In this document: piece after piece, positions 47,128 to 52,709 of the stretch | Numbering within the stretch: the stretch's first letter is position 1 | How the letters are laid out: the number at the start of each line of letters is the position of its first letter | DNA from: an uncultured Prevotellaceae bacterium | GTDB taxonomy: Bacteria > Bacteroidota > Bacteroidia > Bacteroidales > Bacteroidaceae | DNA length: 52,709 bases | Assembly: GCA_900318305.1 (NCBI GenBank) | Contig: ONKB01000015.1 | Coordinates: 1-52,709, forward strand | Direction: 5' to 3' | Notes under the pieces: model-generated | What the model was told of the DNA's origin: nothing | Seen by the model: the letters and a program-made list of their open reading frames with translations, nothing else | Databases searched by the model: none | Program-made: the position numbers and the translations under genes

Positions 47128-48486
47128 CTAAAAATTCAGGCGCACCTTAGCAGCCAGCAGCCTGTTCTGCAACCTTTTTACATCCAGTTCCCTCGGGGCA
47201 CACCGTTGAGCTACAGAGAGAGCCGCTGCCGTACCTGCAGCCTGGCCTGTAACCATACAGGTGGATATTTCCCTGGCATCCCATGTGAGAGCCTGATCAT
47301 AGCCGAAACAACGCCCACATACCAGTATATTGGCAGTCTGACGCGGCAGGAGGGAACGATAGGGAATCTGCCATATTGGTCTGTCCTTCTTGGTGATGCG
47401 CCGGCCTTTGTAGTCAAACGGGTCACAGGCTCCCGACATTCCAACCACATCGTCAAACTCCGTCCACTCCATCGACTCCTCCATGGTGATATTATGGAGG
47501 CTTTCCAGCACCCTTGTGACACGGATTCCAGGCGTAGGAGCAACTTCCATCAAATAGACATCCTTTGTCTCGGGCTGCTGGCGCAGTTTCTCAATGCGGT
47601 CCCACAAGTCAATGCGGTGCCGTTGCAGAAGGTCAGAGACCCTGAACACATCCAGCCCGTCCTCGGGTGCCCTGGTTCCTATCGTGGCAAACTTCATATC
47701 CTCATTGGGAGTCACCCCTCCTCCCATCTTCTTGCCCTTACATCCACCCATCAGGTACGATGTGCTTATATGGTACCGGCGGGACTCAAAGGGATCGCCT
47801 GTCCAGTTAAACAGACACCCGTCACCACTCGCATCAACAGCCATCTTGCATTTCACGGCAAGACGTCCGGTATTGCAGTCCAGCAACACACTCTCTACCC
47901 TGTTACCCGACATAGTCACCCCGGCGGCAGTGGCATTATAGATAACACGGATGCCAGCCTCTTGAACAACCTTGTCCAAGAGATATTTTGTTGCCTCTGG
48001 GTCAACTCGTGGCGATACCTCGTTTACAGCCCAGCCATCTTTGAGGAGTTCGTCACACAGCTCCTTGCATATGCCTCCTATGGCTCTTGAGTAATTGCCC
48101 GACTTATCCCTGGCGTGAGTAGCCAGGACAGGAAGCACAAGTCCGCCTGTCCACAAGCCTCCCAGATAGCTTGTCTTCTCTATCAGACACACGCTCGCCC
48201 CTTCACGCGCAGCACTTATAGCAGCCGCCACACCGCCGGGGCCACCGCCAACGACAACAACATCAGCACTCAGCACAACAGGAATCCTATGGGACGGCTC
48301 TTTGACATAGCCCTCCACTTTCAGATGGTCTTCTACAGCATTTGAGACATCCCCTGCCCTGCCATCCGAGTATTTCTCTCCCGGAATAATGACACCGGCA
48401 TACACATCCTGCGCTTCAGCACTTTTAACACCAGCTGCAAGGGTCATACCCGCAACCGACTTCTTAAGAAAATCTCTTCTATCCAT
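47128..48486 (-). CDS. FAD-dependent oxidoreductase with twin-arginine signal
   Basis: 452 residues. The N-terminus MDRRDFLKKSVAGMTLAAGV is a typical Tat signal (RRDFLK plus a mildly hydrophobic stretch), so the protein is likely folded with FAD and exported. The dinucleotide site VVVVGGGPGGVAAA (GGGPGG at 80-85) with LIEKTSYLGGLWTGG, and a C-terminal GRCFGYDQALTWDARE followed by GQAAGTAAALS, fit FAD-dependent oxidoreductases of the FAD_oxidored group. The substrate is unknown. It is the only clear Tat substrate here and matches the tatA-tatC pair. Confidence 0.9.
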   Translation of the reverse strand: MDRRDFLKKSVAGMTLAAGVKSAEAQDVYAGVIIPGEKYSDGRAGDVSNAVEDHLKVEGYVKEPSHRIPVVLSADVVVVGGGPGGVAAAISAAREGASVCLIEKTSYLGGLWTGGLVLPVLATHARDKSGNYSRAIGGICKELCDELLKDGWAVNEVSPRVDPEATKYLLDKVVQEAGIRVIYNATAAGVTMSGNRVESVLLDCNTGRLAVKCKMAVDASGDGCLFNWTGDPFESRRYHISTSYLMGGCKGKKMGGGVTPNEDMKFATIGTRAPEDGLDVFRVSDLLQRHRIDLWDRIEKLRQQPETKDVYLMEVAPTPGIRVTRVLESLHNITMEESMEWTEFDDVVGMSGACDPFDYKGRRITKKDRPIWQIPYRSLLPRQTANILVCGRCFGYDQALTWDAREISTCMVTGQAAGTAAALSVAQRCAPRELDVKRLQNRLLAAKVRLNF

Positions 48487-49202
48487 ATATTCAACGTTTT
48501 AATATTCTTACACACCTGTTCATGACAAAACCGGGTTATTTCAGACCACCTTTTACAGAAGCCAGTCCCTTGCCATCAACCCATATTCAAAATTACAAAA
48601 AAAAGAATCACCAGCAAAATCCTGTGTTTAGATATAGACAAAAACCATAAAAAGAGCCTCACCCCTTACCCTCTCTGAGCCTCTCCCTGACCCTCCCTCA
48701 AGGGAGGAAAAATATTTAAGTTGCTTTAGGTCAAGAAGATAACAGCTCCCTCCCTTGAGGGGAGGGATGGGGAGAGGCTCCTTGCGCAGCTTTTTTAGCG
48801 TAACGGTGTTTTTGCTTTTAGATATTTGCAGTAGTGAGGATTATTTGGCCAACTGGGTCTAATAGAAAATAGGTTCATTCGGCTCAGTTGGCCCAGTAGG
48901 CCTATTGGGCTCATCTGGCCCAAAATCCTCATTAGCTCCAAACATCAAAAAGTGTTTTTCCTGTTTTTGTCTAAATTATACACAAGGGTTCGTAGGTGAT
49001 CCAAAATTTGCGGACTGGCTATGTAACAATTGTTACCAGGCCTACTAGCAAATTCTGCCGGGCTTAGTAACAAAAACTCCCACCTGGAAAAATCAACCAA
49101 ACAGGGAATGGTTTTAAATGTTTCTTTTCCCATGTTAAGCGACTATCCTAAAAAAAACATAAAAAAATTACTGTCTGTGTAGGAACAAATAAAAAAAAAT
49201 GG
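48487..49202. other. Repeat-rich non-coding region
   Basis: No supported gene. It holds a MITE-like inverted repeat (48680-48777), a GGCC-rich stretch phased roughly every 10 bases (48846-48923, including the near-palindrome 48891-48910 centred on AGGCCT), and a perfect 14-bp palindrome GTAACAATTGTTAC (49023-49036). A 62-codon minus-strand frame at 48945-49133 has no recognisable features. Confidence 0.55.
48680..48777 (+). repeat. MITE/REP-like inverted-repeat element, copy 2
   Basis: The left arm starts CCTCTCCCTGACCCTCCCTC and the right arm ends GGGAGGGATGGGGAGAGG. The centre (TTAAGTTGCTTTA, GTCAA, GATAACAG) corresponds to the reverse complement of the element at 601-697. The flank GCCTCACCCCTTACCCTCTC (48656-48675) recurs with one mismatch at 52469-52488. 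Confidence 0.78.
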
Positions 49203-49210
49203 TAATTTTG
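49203..49210 (+). promoter_or_regulatory. -7 box (TAATTTTG) for the DUF3791/DUF3990 cassette
   Basis: TAATTTTG lies 69 nt before ATG 49280. The leader contains ATTGCA/TGCAAT as a small hairpin. An ATG at 49199 precedes the box and is therefore unlikely to be the start. Confidence 0.5.
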
Positions 49211-49279
49211 AAAAAACAATCCACAAGGATTGCAACGCTGTGTGCAATTCAACACGTTTATTTAATATATGCAGACAAT

Positions 49280-49519
49280 ATGAATCCGACAAATAATCAA
49301 CAGACACAGTTTGTCACACTGGCTATCGGGGCTACGGCGCAACGGATGGGCATCACCGCCACCGAGTTGTACAACCGTCTGAAACGTCACGGATTGGTGC
49401 GCCGATTGCTGCTTGACTGCTATGACACGCTGCACACAGAGAGCATCGACGGCGTGGTGTGGAACGTGCAGGAAGCTCTGCGCAACTGGGACGAAAAGGA
49501 GGGAGGACGGCAAAGATGA
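49280..49519 (+). CDS. DUF3791 family small protein, first copy
   Basis: 79 residues. QFVTLAIGATAQRMGITATE, LYNRLKRHGLV and YDTLHTESIDGVVWNV match the DUF3791 pattern (helical, YDxLHT-type motif). The family is typically encoded next to DUF3990 genes. No enzyme motif is present, so an antitoxin- or adaptor-like role is the natural guess. The gene is GC-richer than its surroundings. Its stop overlaps the next start (ATGA at 49516-49519). Confidence 0.82.
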   Translation: MNPTNNQQTQFVTLAIGATAQRMGITATELYNRLKRHGLVRRLLLDCYDTLHTESIDGVVWNVQEALRNWDEKEGGRQR

Positions 49520-50022
49520 TGCTCTATCATGGTTCATACACCAGTGTGTCCGCACCTCTAACTGGCATAGGCCGCATGGATTTGGACTTCGGTCCGGGCT
49601 TCTATGTCACCAATTTGCGTGAACAGGCCGAGCGCTGGGCACGCCGTGTGTGTGTGATCCGCGCTGCCGATACGCCACTACTCTCCATCTACGATTTTGA
49701 CGAGAGCGCTTTGCCCGCCGACGTGCGCTACCTCCGTTTGGAGTTCTACGACCAGAAATGGCTCGACTTTGTGGTCAGTAGTCGCCGTGGCGAGGAGCCT
49801 TGGCGCGACTACGACATCATTGAGGGTGGTGTGGCCAATGATCAGGTAATCGACACCGTGGAGGACTACTATGCCCGCCGCATCACCGCTGAACAGGCCA
49901 TCGGTCAGCTGCGTTTTGCCAAGCCAACGCACCAGATGTGCATCCGCCGTCAAGATATTGTAGACCGCTGTTTGCTCTTCATTGGCACTGAGGCAGTAAC
50001 AGAGAAAGGAGCTGCGCAATGA
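49516..50022 (+). CDS. DUF3990 protein, ADP-ribosyltransferase-like
   Basis: 168 residues from ATG 49516. The N-terminus MMLYHGSYTSV, the DFGPGFYVTNLREQAERWA segment (GFYVT followed by QAxxWA) and the later GGVANDQVIDTVEDYY with THQMCIRR match DUF3990. The YHGS and GFYxT elements resemble the NAD-binding His and Tyr motifs of ART-fold enzymes, so it may be a mono-ADP-ribosyltransferase toxin; activity is not shown by sequence. It is translationally coupled to DUF3791 genes on both sides (two ATGA overlaps) and is clearly GC-richer than the 43%-type surroundings, suggesting acquisition. Confidence 0.82.
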   Translation: MMLYHGSYTSVSAPLTGIGRMDLDFGPGFYVTNLREQAERWARRVCVIRAADTPLLSIYDFDESALPADVRYLRLEFYDQKWLDFVVSSRRGEEPWRDYDIIEGGVANDQVIDTVEDYYARRITAEQAIGQLRFAKPTHQMCIRRQDIVDRCLLFIGTEAVTEKGAAQ

Positions 50023-50219
50023 GAGACCAGGTACTTTGGCGCAAGGAGGGCCGCATCGTAGCCCTGCTGGCCGAGCATCTCGACATTGACACCGAGCGTG
50101 CCCTCGATATCCTCTACAACTCGCGGACCTTCGTCCTGCTGTCCAATCCTGACAGCGGTTTGCAACTACAGAGTGATGAATACATTCTCAACGACCTGCT
50201 GCATGAGTTAGAAGCATAA
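50019..50219 (+). CDS. DUF3791-like small protein, second copy
   Basis: 66 residues. The sequence WRKEGRIVALLAEHLDIDTE, ALDILYNSRTFVLLSNPDSG and LQSDEYILNDLL resembles the DUF3791 relatives found directly downstream of DUF3990. It shares little sequence with the first copy (49280-49519), so the two probably have different roles. It overlaps the DUF3990 gene by 4 bases and is followed by an intrinsic terminator at 50253. Confidence 0.78.
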   Translation: MRDQVLWRKEGRIVALLAEHLDIDTERALDILYNSRTFVLLSNPDSGLQLQSDEYILNDLLHELEA

Positions 50220-50252
50220 TCCTATTCTAATTTAAGTTTCTGATAAAAACCT

Positions 50253-50288
50253 GAAGAGCCGAATCTCACGATATGGCTCTTCTTTTTT
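50253..50288 (+). terminator. Intrinsic terminator of the DUF3791/DUF3990 cassette
   Basis: GAAGAGCC (50253-50260) pairs with GGCTCTTC (50275-50282), with a 14-nt loop, followed by six T. It lies 33 bases after the last stop codon of the cassette. The T run is shared with the start of the 30-nt repeat. Confidence 0.88.
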
Positions 50289-50312
50289 AGCCCGAAGGGC
50301 GGTGTATTTGCT
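50283..50312 (+). repeat. 30-nt dispersed repeat containing GCCCGAAGGGC, copy 2
   Basis: Matches 568-597 (other strand) at 28 of 30 positions. GCCC-GAA-GGGC (50290-50300) forms a short stem-loop directly after the terminator T run. Confidence 0.7.
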
Positions 50313-50433
50313 TTCATTGATTTCAAAGCATGAAATGGGGCGTATGGGGCTGGGATGTCTGACGGAAGTTTACTTACAGTCAGACAGCTACAGCAGCAGA
50401 CGCAAATCTTGTAAAGACTGAAATCAATGAAAG
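50311..50433. repeat. 123-bp element with perfect 15-bp terminal inverted repeats
   Basis: CTTTCATTGATTTCA (50311-50325) is exactly complementary to TGAAATCAATGAAAG (50419-50433). Inside, TGTCTGAC (50356-50363) pairs perfectly with GTCAGACA (50379-50386). The whole could fold as a two-stem structure (RNA or cruciform) or be a tiny non-autonomous mobile element. No coding sequence. Confidence 0.65.
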
Positions 50434-50527
50434 AGTTTTTGTGTTTTTTTCTTTATTTGTCAGCAAACACAGGAATTTACTTGAGAACCAGAAATTGTAT
50501 AGAGAAGTTGTGTTTCTTTACATTTTC

Positions 50528-50559
50528 TTTGTAGCAAAGAAAAAAATATCTTATTTTTG
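50528..50559 (+). promoter_or_regulatory. Consensus promoter without an obvious gene (TTTG-20-TATTTTTG)
   Basis: TTTG (50528-50531) and TATTTTTG (50552-50559) are 20 nt apart, the ideal Bacteroidetes spacing. Transcription would begin near 50566, with no protein start close by; the next gene begins almost 300 nt later and has its own -7 box. Confidence 0.7.
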
Positions 50560-50565
50560 CAAAAG

Positions 50566-50650
50566 AATGGGCATGTACAGAAGCCTCTGACTTAGACTAG
50601 AAAAAGTTGTCACTTCTTTTTTGCCTCCTAAAGTGACAACCTTTTTCAGC
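50566..50650 (+). ncRNA. Possible small RNA with a long stem-loop
   Basis: Downstream of a consensus promoter, GAAAAAGTTGTCACTT (50600-50615) pairs with AAGTGACAACCTTTTTC (50631-50647), interrupted by one bulged base, with a 15-nt loop containing CTTTTTTGCC. The stem ends in a U-rich segment that could terminate transcription. No reading frame fits. The transcript start is estimated from the promoter; no known RNA family is recognised. Confidence 0.45.
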
Positions 50651-50682
50651 TAAGGTCAAAGATACCGTCAGAAAGATACTGT

Positions 50683-50801
50683 AAATATGTAAAATAATGC
50701 GTTCAAAGATCTTTCTTTTTGTTAAATACGGTAAAGTGAAGGCATCAAATATTGTAAAATAAGGCAAATAAATGAATTAAATATTGTAGAATAAGGCGTT
50801 C
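50683..50801 (+). repeat. Three direct repeats upstream of the AAA ATPase gene
   Basis: AAATATGTAAAATAATGC (50683-50700), AAATATTGTAAAATAAGGC (50747-50765) and AAATATTGTAGAATAAGGC (50779-50797). The first and third are both followed by GTTC and then by a similar T-rich tract, as if a promoter region had been duplicated about 97 bp apart. They could bind a regulator. Confidence 0.65.
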
Positions 50802-50817
50802 TACGTTTTCCTTTTTG

Positions 50818-50825
50818 TATCTTTG
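50818..50825 (+). promoter_or_regulatory. -7 box (TATCTTTG) for the AAA ATPase gene
   Basis: TATCTTTG ends 31 nt before ATG 50857 and follows the third direct repeat. No TTTG at the normal distance, so an activator acting on the repeats is conceivable. Confidence 0.6.
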
Positions 50826-50856
50826 CACCGAAAAAATAAAGTAAATAAAAGCAGAT

Positions 50857-52137
50857 ATGATAGACAAGAGAACATTAGAACAAATTCTGACAGACCAGCG
50901 TATTGAAATAAAAGAGCGTTCCCGTGAAAAACTTTGCGGCAGAGAAGAGGAATGTCTTGTTGATGTGACAAGTACTCAGGCGCAAGTGGTGATAGGCGTG
51001 CGGCGAAGTGGAAAGTCAACGCTATGCTATCAAGCTCTTCAAAGAGGGAAAACAAACTATGCTTACGTAGATTTCGATGACGAACGGTTAGCTAAGATGC
51101 AATCGGAACAGTTGAACGACGTCTTGGAGGTTCTGTATAAGATATATGGTGACTTCAGTTACCTTTTCCTTGACGAAATACAGAATGTTGATGGATGGCA
51201 CTTGTTTGTCAACAGGATGCTCAGAATGAAGATGCATGTTGTCATCACAGGCTCAAATGCGAAATTGCTGAGCGGTGAATTGGCAACGCACCTTTCTGGC
51301 AGAAGCAAGGAAATACCTTTATTCCCTTTTTCCTTCAAAGAGTATTGTATGATGAAGCAGGTGGATACTGCAATCAAGACAACAAAGGGTGAAGCCTTCA
51401 GACGTGCAGCTTTCGATGTTTATATGCAGCAGGGTGGTTTTCCCGAACTACTTGTGAATAAAGACCATAAGTCGTATGTGAAGAATCTCGTTGATAATAT
51501 TCTCACACGGGATATTGAACAGAGATATAAGATACAATACAAGGCTGCCTTCAAGACCTTTGCGCAACATTTGTTGAATAGTGCTCCTGCCATCGTTGCT
51601 GTCCCAGATTTAGCAAAGACATTTAATTTCAAGTCGGAACATACAGTTAGAAACTACATAGACTATCTGAAACAGGCCTATATGTTAATAGGCGTACAGA
51701 AATTTTCGAAGAAAAGCAAGGTTAGGCAGACTGGCGAGAAGATCTATACCGTTGATGTCGCTATGATGAACCAGCGCGACAATGCTTTTGCGGGAGAAAA
51801 CCTCGGTCATCGTTTGGAAACTGTAGTGCTCGTTCATCTTATGCGCAAATGCAGACTGGAGGGATTTGACGTCTATTATCTGAACGAGCGTAGTGGCGAG
51901 TGTGACTTTGTTGTATGCAAAAACAACCGTGTAGTTCAAGCTATACAAGTGTCGTACGACATTTCAGTGGACAAAACGAGAAAACGTGAAATAGGCGGTT
52001 TGCTTCTTGCTGCTAGACAGACGAACTGTAATAATCTCCTTTTGCTGACAGACCATGAATATGGTGAGGTAGAAGAGGCTGGTCATTCAATCAAAATCCA
52101 GCCTGTTTATGATTGGAGTTTAGAATTGGGAATATAA
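50857..52137 (+). CDS. AAA-family ATPase with DUF4143 C-terminal domain
   Basis: 426 residues. Walker A is GVRRSGKST (47-55), Walker B is YLFLDEIQN (102-110), and the sensor-like ITGSNAKLLSGEL and GRSKEIPLFPFSF are typical of AAA_14 proteins. A winged-helix-like middle (DLAKTFNFKSEHTVRNYIDYL) and the DUF4143 domain follow. Its end (SGECDFVVCKNNRVVQAIQVSY) resembles a PD-(D/E)xK nuclease core with the usual Lys replaced. These proteins are abundant in Bacteroidetes and archaea, and their role is unknown. It stands alone in the accessory end of the window. Confidence 0.88.
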   Translation: MIDKRTLEQILTDQRIEIKERSREKLCGREEECLVDVTSTQAQVVIGVRRSGKSTLCYQALQRGKTNYAYVDFDDERLAKMQSEQLNDVLEVLYKIYGDFSYLFLDEIQNVDGWHLFVNRMLRMKMHVVITGSNAKLLSGELATHLSGRSKEIPLFPFSFKEYCMMKQVDTAIKTTKGEAFRRAAFDVYMQQGGFPELLVNKDHKSYVKNLVDNILTRDIEQRYKIQYKAAFKTFAQHLLNSAPAIVAVPDLAKTFNFKSEHTVRNYIDYLKQAYMLIGVQKFSKKSKVRQTGEKIYTVDVAMMNQRDNAFAGENLGHRLETVVLVHLMRKCRLEGFDVYYLNERSGECDFVVCKNNRVVQAIQVSYDISVDKTRKREIGGLLLAARQTNCNNLLLLTDHEYGEVEEAGHSIKIQPVYDWSLELGI

Positions 52138-52146
52138 AATAGATGT

Positions 52147-52242
52147 ATGAAATTTAAGTTTAAGATACAACAATACCAAACGGATGCTGTTGAGGCTACG
52201 GTGAATGAGTTTGGAGAAAAGAAACTTTGGAGACGCAAGTAG
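52147..52242 (+). pseudogene. N-terminal stub of a type III restriction/DEAD helicase-like gene
   Basis: 31 codons starting 9 bases after the ATPase stop. MKFKFKIQQYQTDAVEATVN resembles the N-terminus of type III restriction enzyme Res subunits and related helicases (KFKIQQYQTDAV). It then runs into unrelated residues and a TAG at 52240. No helicase motifs follow, so it looks like the leftover 5' end of a deleted gene. Confidence 0.6.
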
Positions 52243-52654
52243 TTCTCTCACATCACGAACTTTGAGAGAACTTTACGAGAAATCTATGAGAATTTTCTTT
52301 TTTAAAATGTTTAATATCAGTCAATTGGATAATTTGCAACATGTTAAATTTAAGAGAAGTTTAAGAGATAATTAATGATCATCATCGAATCGAAACGAAA
52401 GAAGGCTTAGCGTTCTCCTTCGACAGGCTCGGGAAACAACGTTAACCATAACGATAACCTTAACAGAAGCCTCACCCCATACCCTCTCCAGAAGCGAGGG
52501 AGATTTTAAGGGTTTAAGGAGTTTAAGAGTTTAAGGAGTTCTCCTTCGATCCGTCCAGCTGTTTATACCAGGAAGATAAATGTCTCCTTAGAGTAGTGTT
52601 TATTAATTTTATCTTCCTAATTCAAAGAGACTTACTTATTTTGTGAAGCATTAT
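52243..52654. other. Non-coding tail with repeat fragments
   Basis: No gene. It contains a truncated relative of the MITE-like element (about 52469-52504, CCTCACCCCATACCCTCTCC), three tandem GTTTAAG(G)A units (52512-52537), and CTCCTTCGA twice (52413 and 52541 regions). A perfect 10-bp inverted repeat, GGAAGATAAA (52571-52580) with TTTATCTTCC (52608-52617), is also present. Confidence 0.55.
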
Positions 52655-52686
52655 TTTGCTTGCAATAGAATTACTTATTATCTTTG
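52655..52686 (+). promoter_or_regulatory. Consensus promoter reading out of the window (TTTG-20-TATCTTTG)
   Basis: TTTG (52655-52658) and TATCTTTG (52679-52686) are 20 nt apart. Transcription would start near 52693, so a plus-strand gene probably begins just past the window end. Confidence 0.75.
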
Positions 52687-52709
52687 TGTATGGTTTAAGA
52701 GGTGTTTCT

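Noticed and set aside
46981-48090. 369-codon plus-strand open frame
   Set aside because: It is antisense to the FAD oxidoreductase and the start of the metallophosphoesterase region, has no recognisable domain, and its composition (His/Arg/Cys-rich) is that of a mirror frame.
48945-49133. 62-codon minus-strand frame
   Set aside because: No promoter, homologous motif or neighbour support; the region is repeat-rich intergenic DNA.
50683-50801. Possible CRISPR-like array from spaced repeats
   Set aside because: Only three imperfect AT-rich copies with irregular spacing and no cas genes; better explained as promoter-proximal direct repeats.

Overview
This window looks like a chromosomal segment of a Prevotella-like member of the Bacteroidales. 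The support is: recurrent TAnnTTTG (-7) boxes, several with an upstream TTTG 19-20 nt away; no Shine-Dalgarno dependence; Bacteroidetes-specific families (DUF4923, DUF4105, an Oar-like TonB receptor); a secreted M6 protease ending in a type IX secretion-like C-terminal signal; a SecA of about 1109 residues; and a TatA/TatC pair without a visible TatB. The genus is an inference. I see no rRNA, tRNA, CRISPR array or intact insertion sequence.

Layout. 1-784 is non-coding and repeat-bearing. 785-7577 holds an Oar-like TonB-dependent receptor, a secreted phosphodiester-glycosidase-like protein, a DUF4923 protein and an M6 metalloprotease. 7807-14339 is a plus-strand operon: engB, folB, then secreted or membrane proteins (class C beta-lactamase-like hydrolase, S1/P1 nuclease, CBM9-like protein, NSS transporter, histidine phosphatase). 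14343-18598 (minus) holds hpf, clpC, tatC and tatA. 18767-20781 has a metal-ligand-less metallo-beta-lactamase homologue and a shortened DnaJ. 20833-24649 (minus) is uxaC, nudC, metY and DUF3307. 24921-33737 (plus) is a compact nine-gene operon-like run: sugar kinase-like protein, CDP-glucose 4,6-dehydratase, split transketolase, flippase, glycosyltransferase/acyltransferase fusion, Ntn hydrolase and mazG. valS follows behind a duplicated promoter. 36885-48486 (minus) carries an FAD oxidoreductase with a Tat signal, a metallophosphoesterase, DUF4105, a degenerate alkaline-phosphatase-superfamily protein, secA, a synthetase-type relA/spoT homologue and an acidic hypothetical protein. 48487-52709 is accessory: dispersed inverted repeats, a GC-richer DUF3791-DUF3990-DUF3791 cassette that resembles a toxin-antitoxin or ADP-ribosylation module, structured non-coding sequence including a possible small RNA, an AAA ATPase/DUF4143 gene, and a stub resembling the start of a type III restriction helicase.

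The strongest candidates for new biology are the glycan operon (a two-subunit transketolase next to a CDP-sugar dehydratase suggests a branched or extended deoxysugar), the DUF3791/DUF3990/DUF3791 cassette, and the structured intergenic region 50253-50801. Two secreted proteins look like pseudoenzymes that lost their metal ligands. Regulatory curiosities include a perfect hairpin over the relA start codon, convergent genes whose shared terminator encodes the same five C-terminal residues in both proteins, and promoter regions duplicated about 100 bp upstream of both valS and the AAA ATPase gene. All family assignments come from reading motifs by eye; no database search was run.
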